Source: an uncultured bacterium (GTDB taxonomy: Bacteria > Verrucomicrobiota > Kiritimatiellia > CAIKKV01). Taken from it: a DNA stretch of 5,357 nt. A program made the position numbers and the translations under genes. How positions within the stretch are numbered: position 1 is the first letter of the stretch; each line of letters opens with the position of its first letter. Below are positions 4,672 through 5,357 of the stretch, piece after piece. The DNA is taken from positions 1 to 5,357 of the forward strand of contig CAIKKV010000473.1 of NCBI GenBank assembly GCA_903828035.1. The letters run 5' to 3'. The notes under the pieces were generated by a model. It made no database searches and was not told the origin of the DNA. It saw only the letters and a list, made by a program, of their open reading frames with translations.

Positions 4672-5357
4672 ATGAAAAAACAGACCAAGCCCAAAGGCCT
4701 TAAAAAACAACCGGTCAAAATCGCCACCGCCCTCCAAACGTCCCGGCCGGAGAAGGCACTATTCCCCATCGTCGGCCTCGGAGCCTCCGCCGGCGGACTG
4801 GAGGCTCTGGAACGATTCCTGGGACACGTGCCCGAAGGAAGCGGCATGGCTTTTGTCATCGTGCAGCATCTGGACCCGACCCACAAGGGTATCATGCCCG
4901 AGTTGCTCCAGCGCGCCACCCACATGCAGGTCGTCCAGGTCAAGGATCGCACCAAGGTCCAGCCCAACTGCGTTTACGTGATTCCGCCCAACAAGGACAT
5001 GTCCATCCTGCACGGCATCCTGCACTTGCTAGTCCCGATGGCGCCGCGGGGACTCCGCTTGCCGATAGACTTCTTCTTCCGTTCCCTAGCCGACGATCAG
5101 CAGGAGCGGAGCATCGGCGTGATCCTCTCGGGTATGGGCACCGATGGCACGTTGGGGCTCAAGGCCATCAAGGAGAAGGCGGGGATCGTCTTCGTGCAGG
5201 ACCCGACTTCGGCCAAGTTCGACGGCATGCCGCGAAGTGCCATCGAAGCCGGACTGGCCGACGTCGTCGCTCCCGTGGATGATCTTCCCGAAAAGATCAT
5301 CGCGATCCTCAAGCACGTTCCGTTGATCATAAAACCCGGCCTGCCGCTGGAACTCAA
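4672..5357 (+). CDS. CheB-type methylesterase domain protein, probable CheB/CheR hybrid (3' end outside window)
   Basis: The first 228 residues are visible and the frame is still open at the edge. After a lysine-rich, probably disordered leader (1-29) comes a complete CheB catalytic domain: G35-L-G-A-S39-A-G-G with the nucleophile serine, Q65-H66-L-D with the catalytic histidine, and G154-M-G-T-D158-G with the aspartate. It also has V-Y-V-I-P-P-N (101-107) and the D-F-F-F-R-S-L segment (133-139). CheB removes methyl groups from glutamates of chemoreceptors. There is no receiver domain in front, unlike classical CheB. This is typical of large fusions in which CheB is followed by CheR methyltransferase, coiled-coil and PAS or kinase domains; that continuation is inferred. 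The ATG at 4672 is preceded by AAGGAAA (4654-4660). No other chemotaxis gene is in the window. Confidence 0.92.
   Translation, partial: MKKQTKPKGLKKQPVKIATALQTSRPEKALFPIVGLGASAGGLEALERFLGHVPEGSGMAFVIVQHLDPTHKGIMPELLQRATHMQVVQVKDRTKVQPNCVYVIPPNKDMSILHGILHLLVPMAPRGLRLPIDFFFRSLADDQQERSIGVILSGMGTDGTLGLKAIKEKAGIVFVQDPTSAKFDGMPRSAIEAGLADVVAPVDDLPEKIIAILKHVPLIIKPGLPLEL

Noticed and set aside
4381..4737. Upstream part of the minus-strand frame that contains the autotransporter repeat
   Set aside because: It runs antisense into the start of the clear CheB gene and has no repeat pattern, so the open frame is probably accidental.
1..5357. CRISPR array
   Set aside because: No regularly spaced repeats of 23-40 bases anywhere; the repeats present are 8-12 bases and tandem or isolated.

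Overview
The window looks like accessory, partly decayed DNA from a fairly GC-rich bacterium. Three things suggest the PVC group (Verrucomicrobiota, Kiritimatiellota or Lentisphaerota): an FAD-dependent oxidoreductase remnant with a C-terminal NLWRSDP-type domain, a piece of an autotransporter-associated beta-strand repeat protein, and an ATPase of the Walker/DUF4143 kind. This placement is inference from gene content, with no marker gene to confirm it. Shine-Dalgarno sequences are visible in front of most of the intact genes.

Layout. (1) 69-347 (+): a small, complete GIY-YIG nuclease-fold protein. (2) 481-1352 (-): a two-gene operon with a 4-base overlap, a winged-helix DNA-binding protein followed by a nucleotidyltransferase-fold protein. 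It resembles AbiE-type toxin-antitoxin pairs in architecture, and an inverted repeat lies just upstream. (3) 1481-2761 (-): a second operon with a 4-base overlap, a complete IclR-family regulator with a palindrome over its start region, followed by an FAD-dependent oxidoreductase that keeps only its first ~57 residues and its last ~130, joined out of frame. (4) 2816-2987: repeats that look like an insertion-sequence end. (5) 3104-3484 (+): an ATPase that keeps its Walker A/B N-terminus and its extreme C-terminus, joined in frame with the middle missing. (6) 3485-4671: a long stretch without a convincing intact gene, holding short tandem repeats, a strong hairpin and a minus-strand fragment of an autotransporter repeat protein. 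(7) 4672 to the right edge (+): the start of a CheB-type methylesterase, probably the N-terminus of a large CheB/CheR hybrid signalling protein.

The most notable points are the nucleotidyltransferase/winged-helix pair as a candidate toxin-antitoxin or defence module, and the fact that two unrelated neighbouring genes have both lost their middles while keeping both ends. The second could be real deletion decay or an assembly artefact. I see no clear evidence of a wholly new system.
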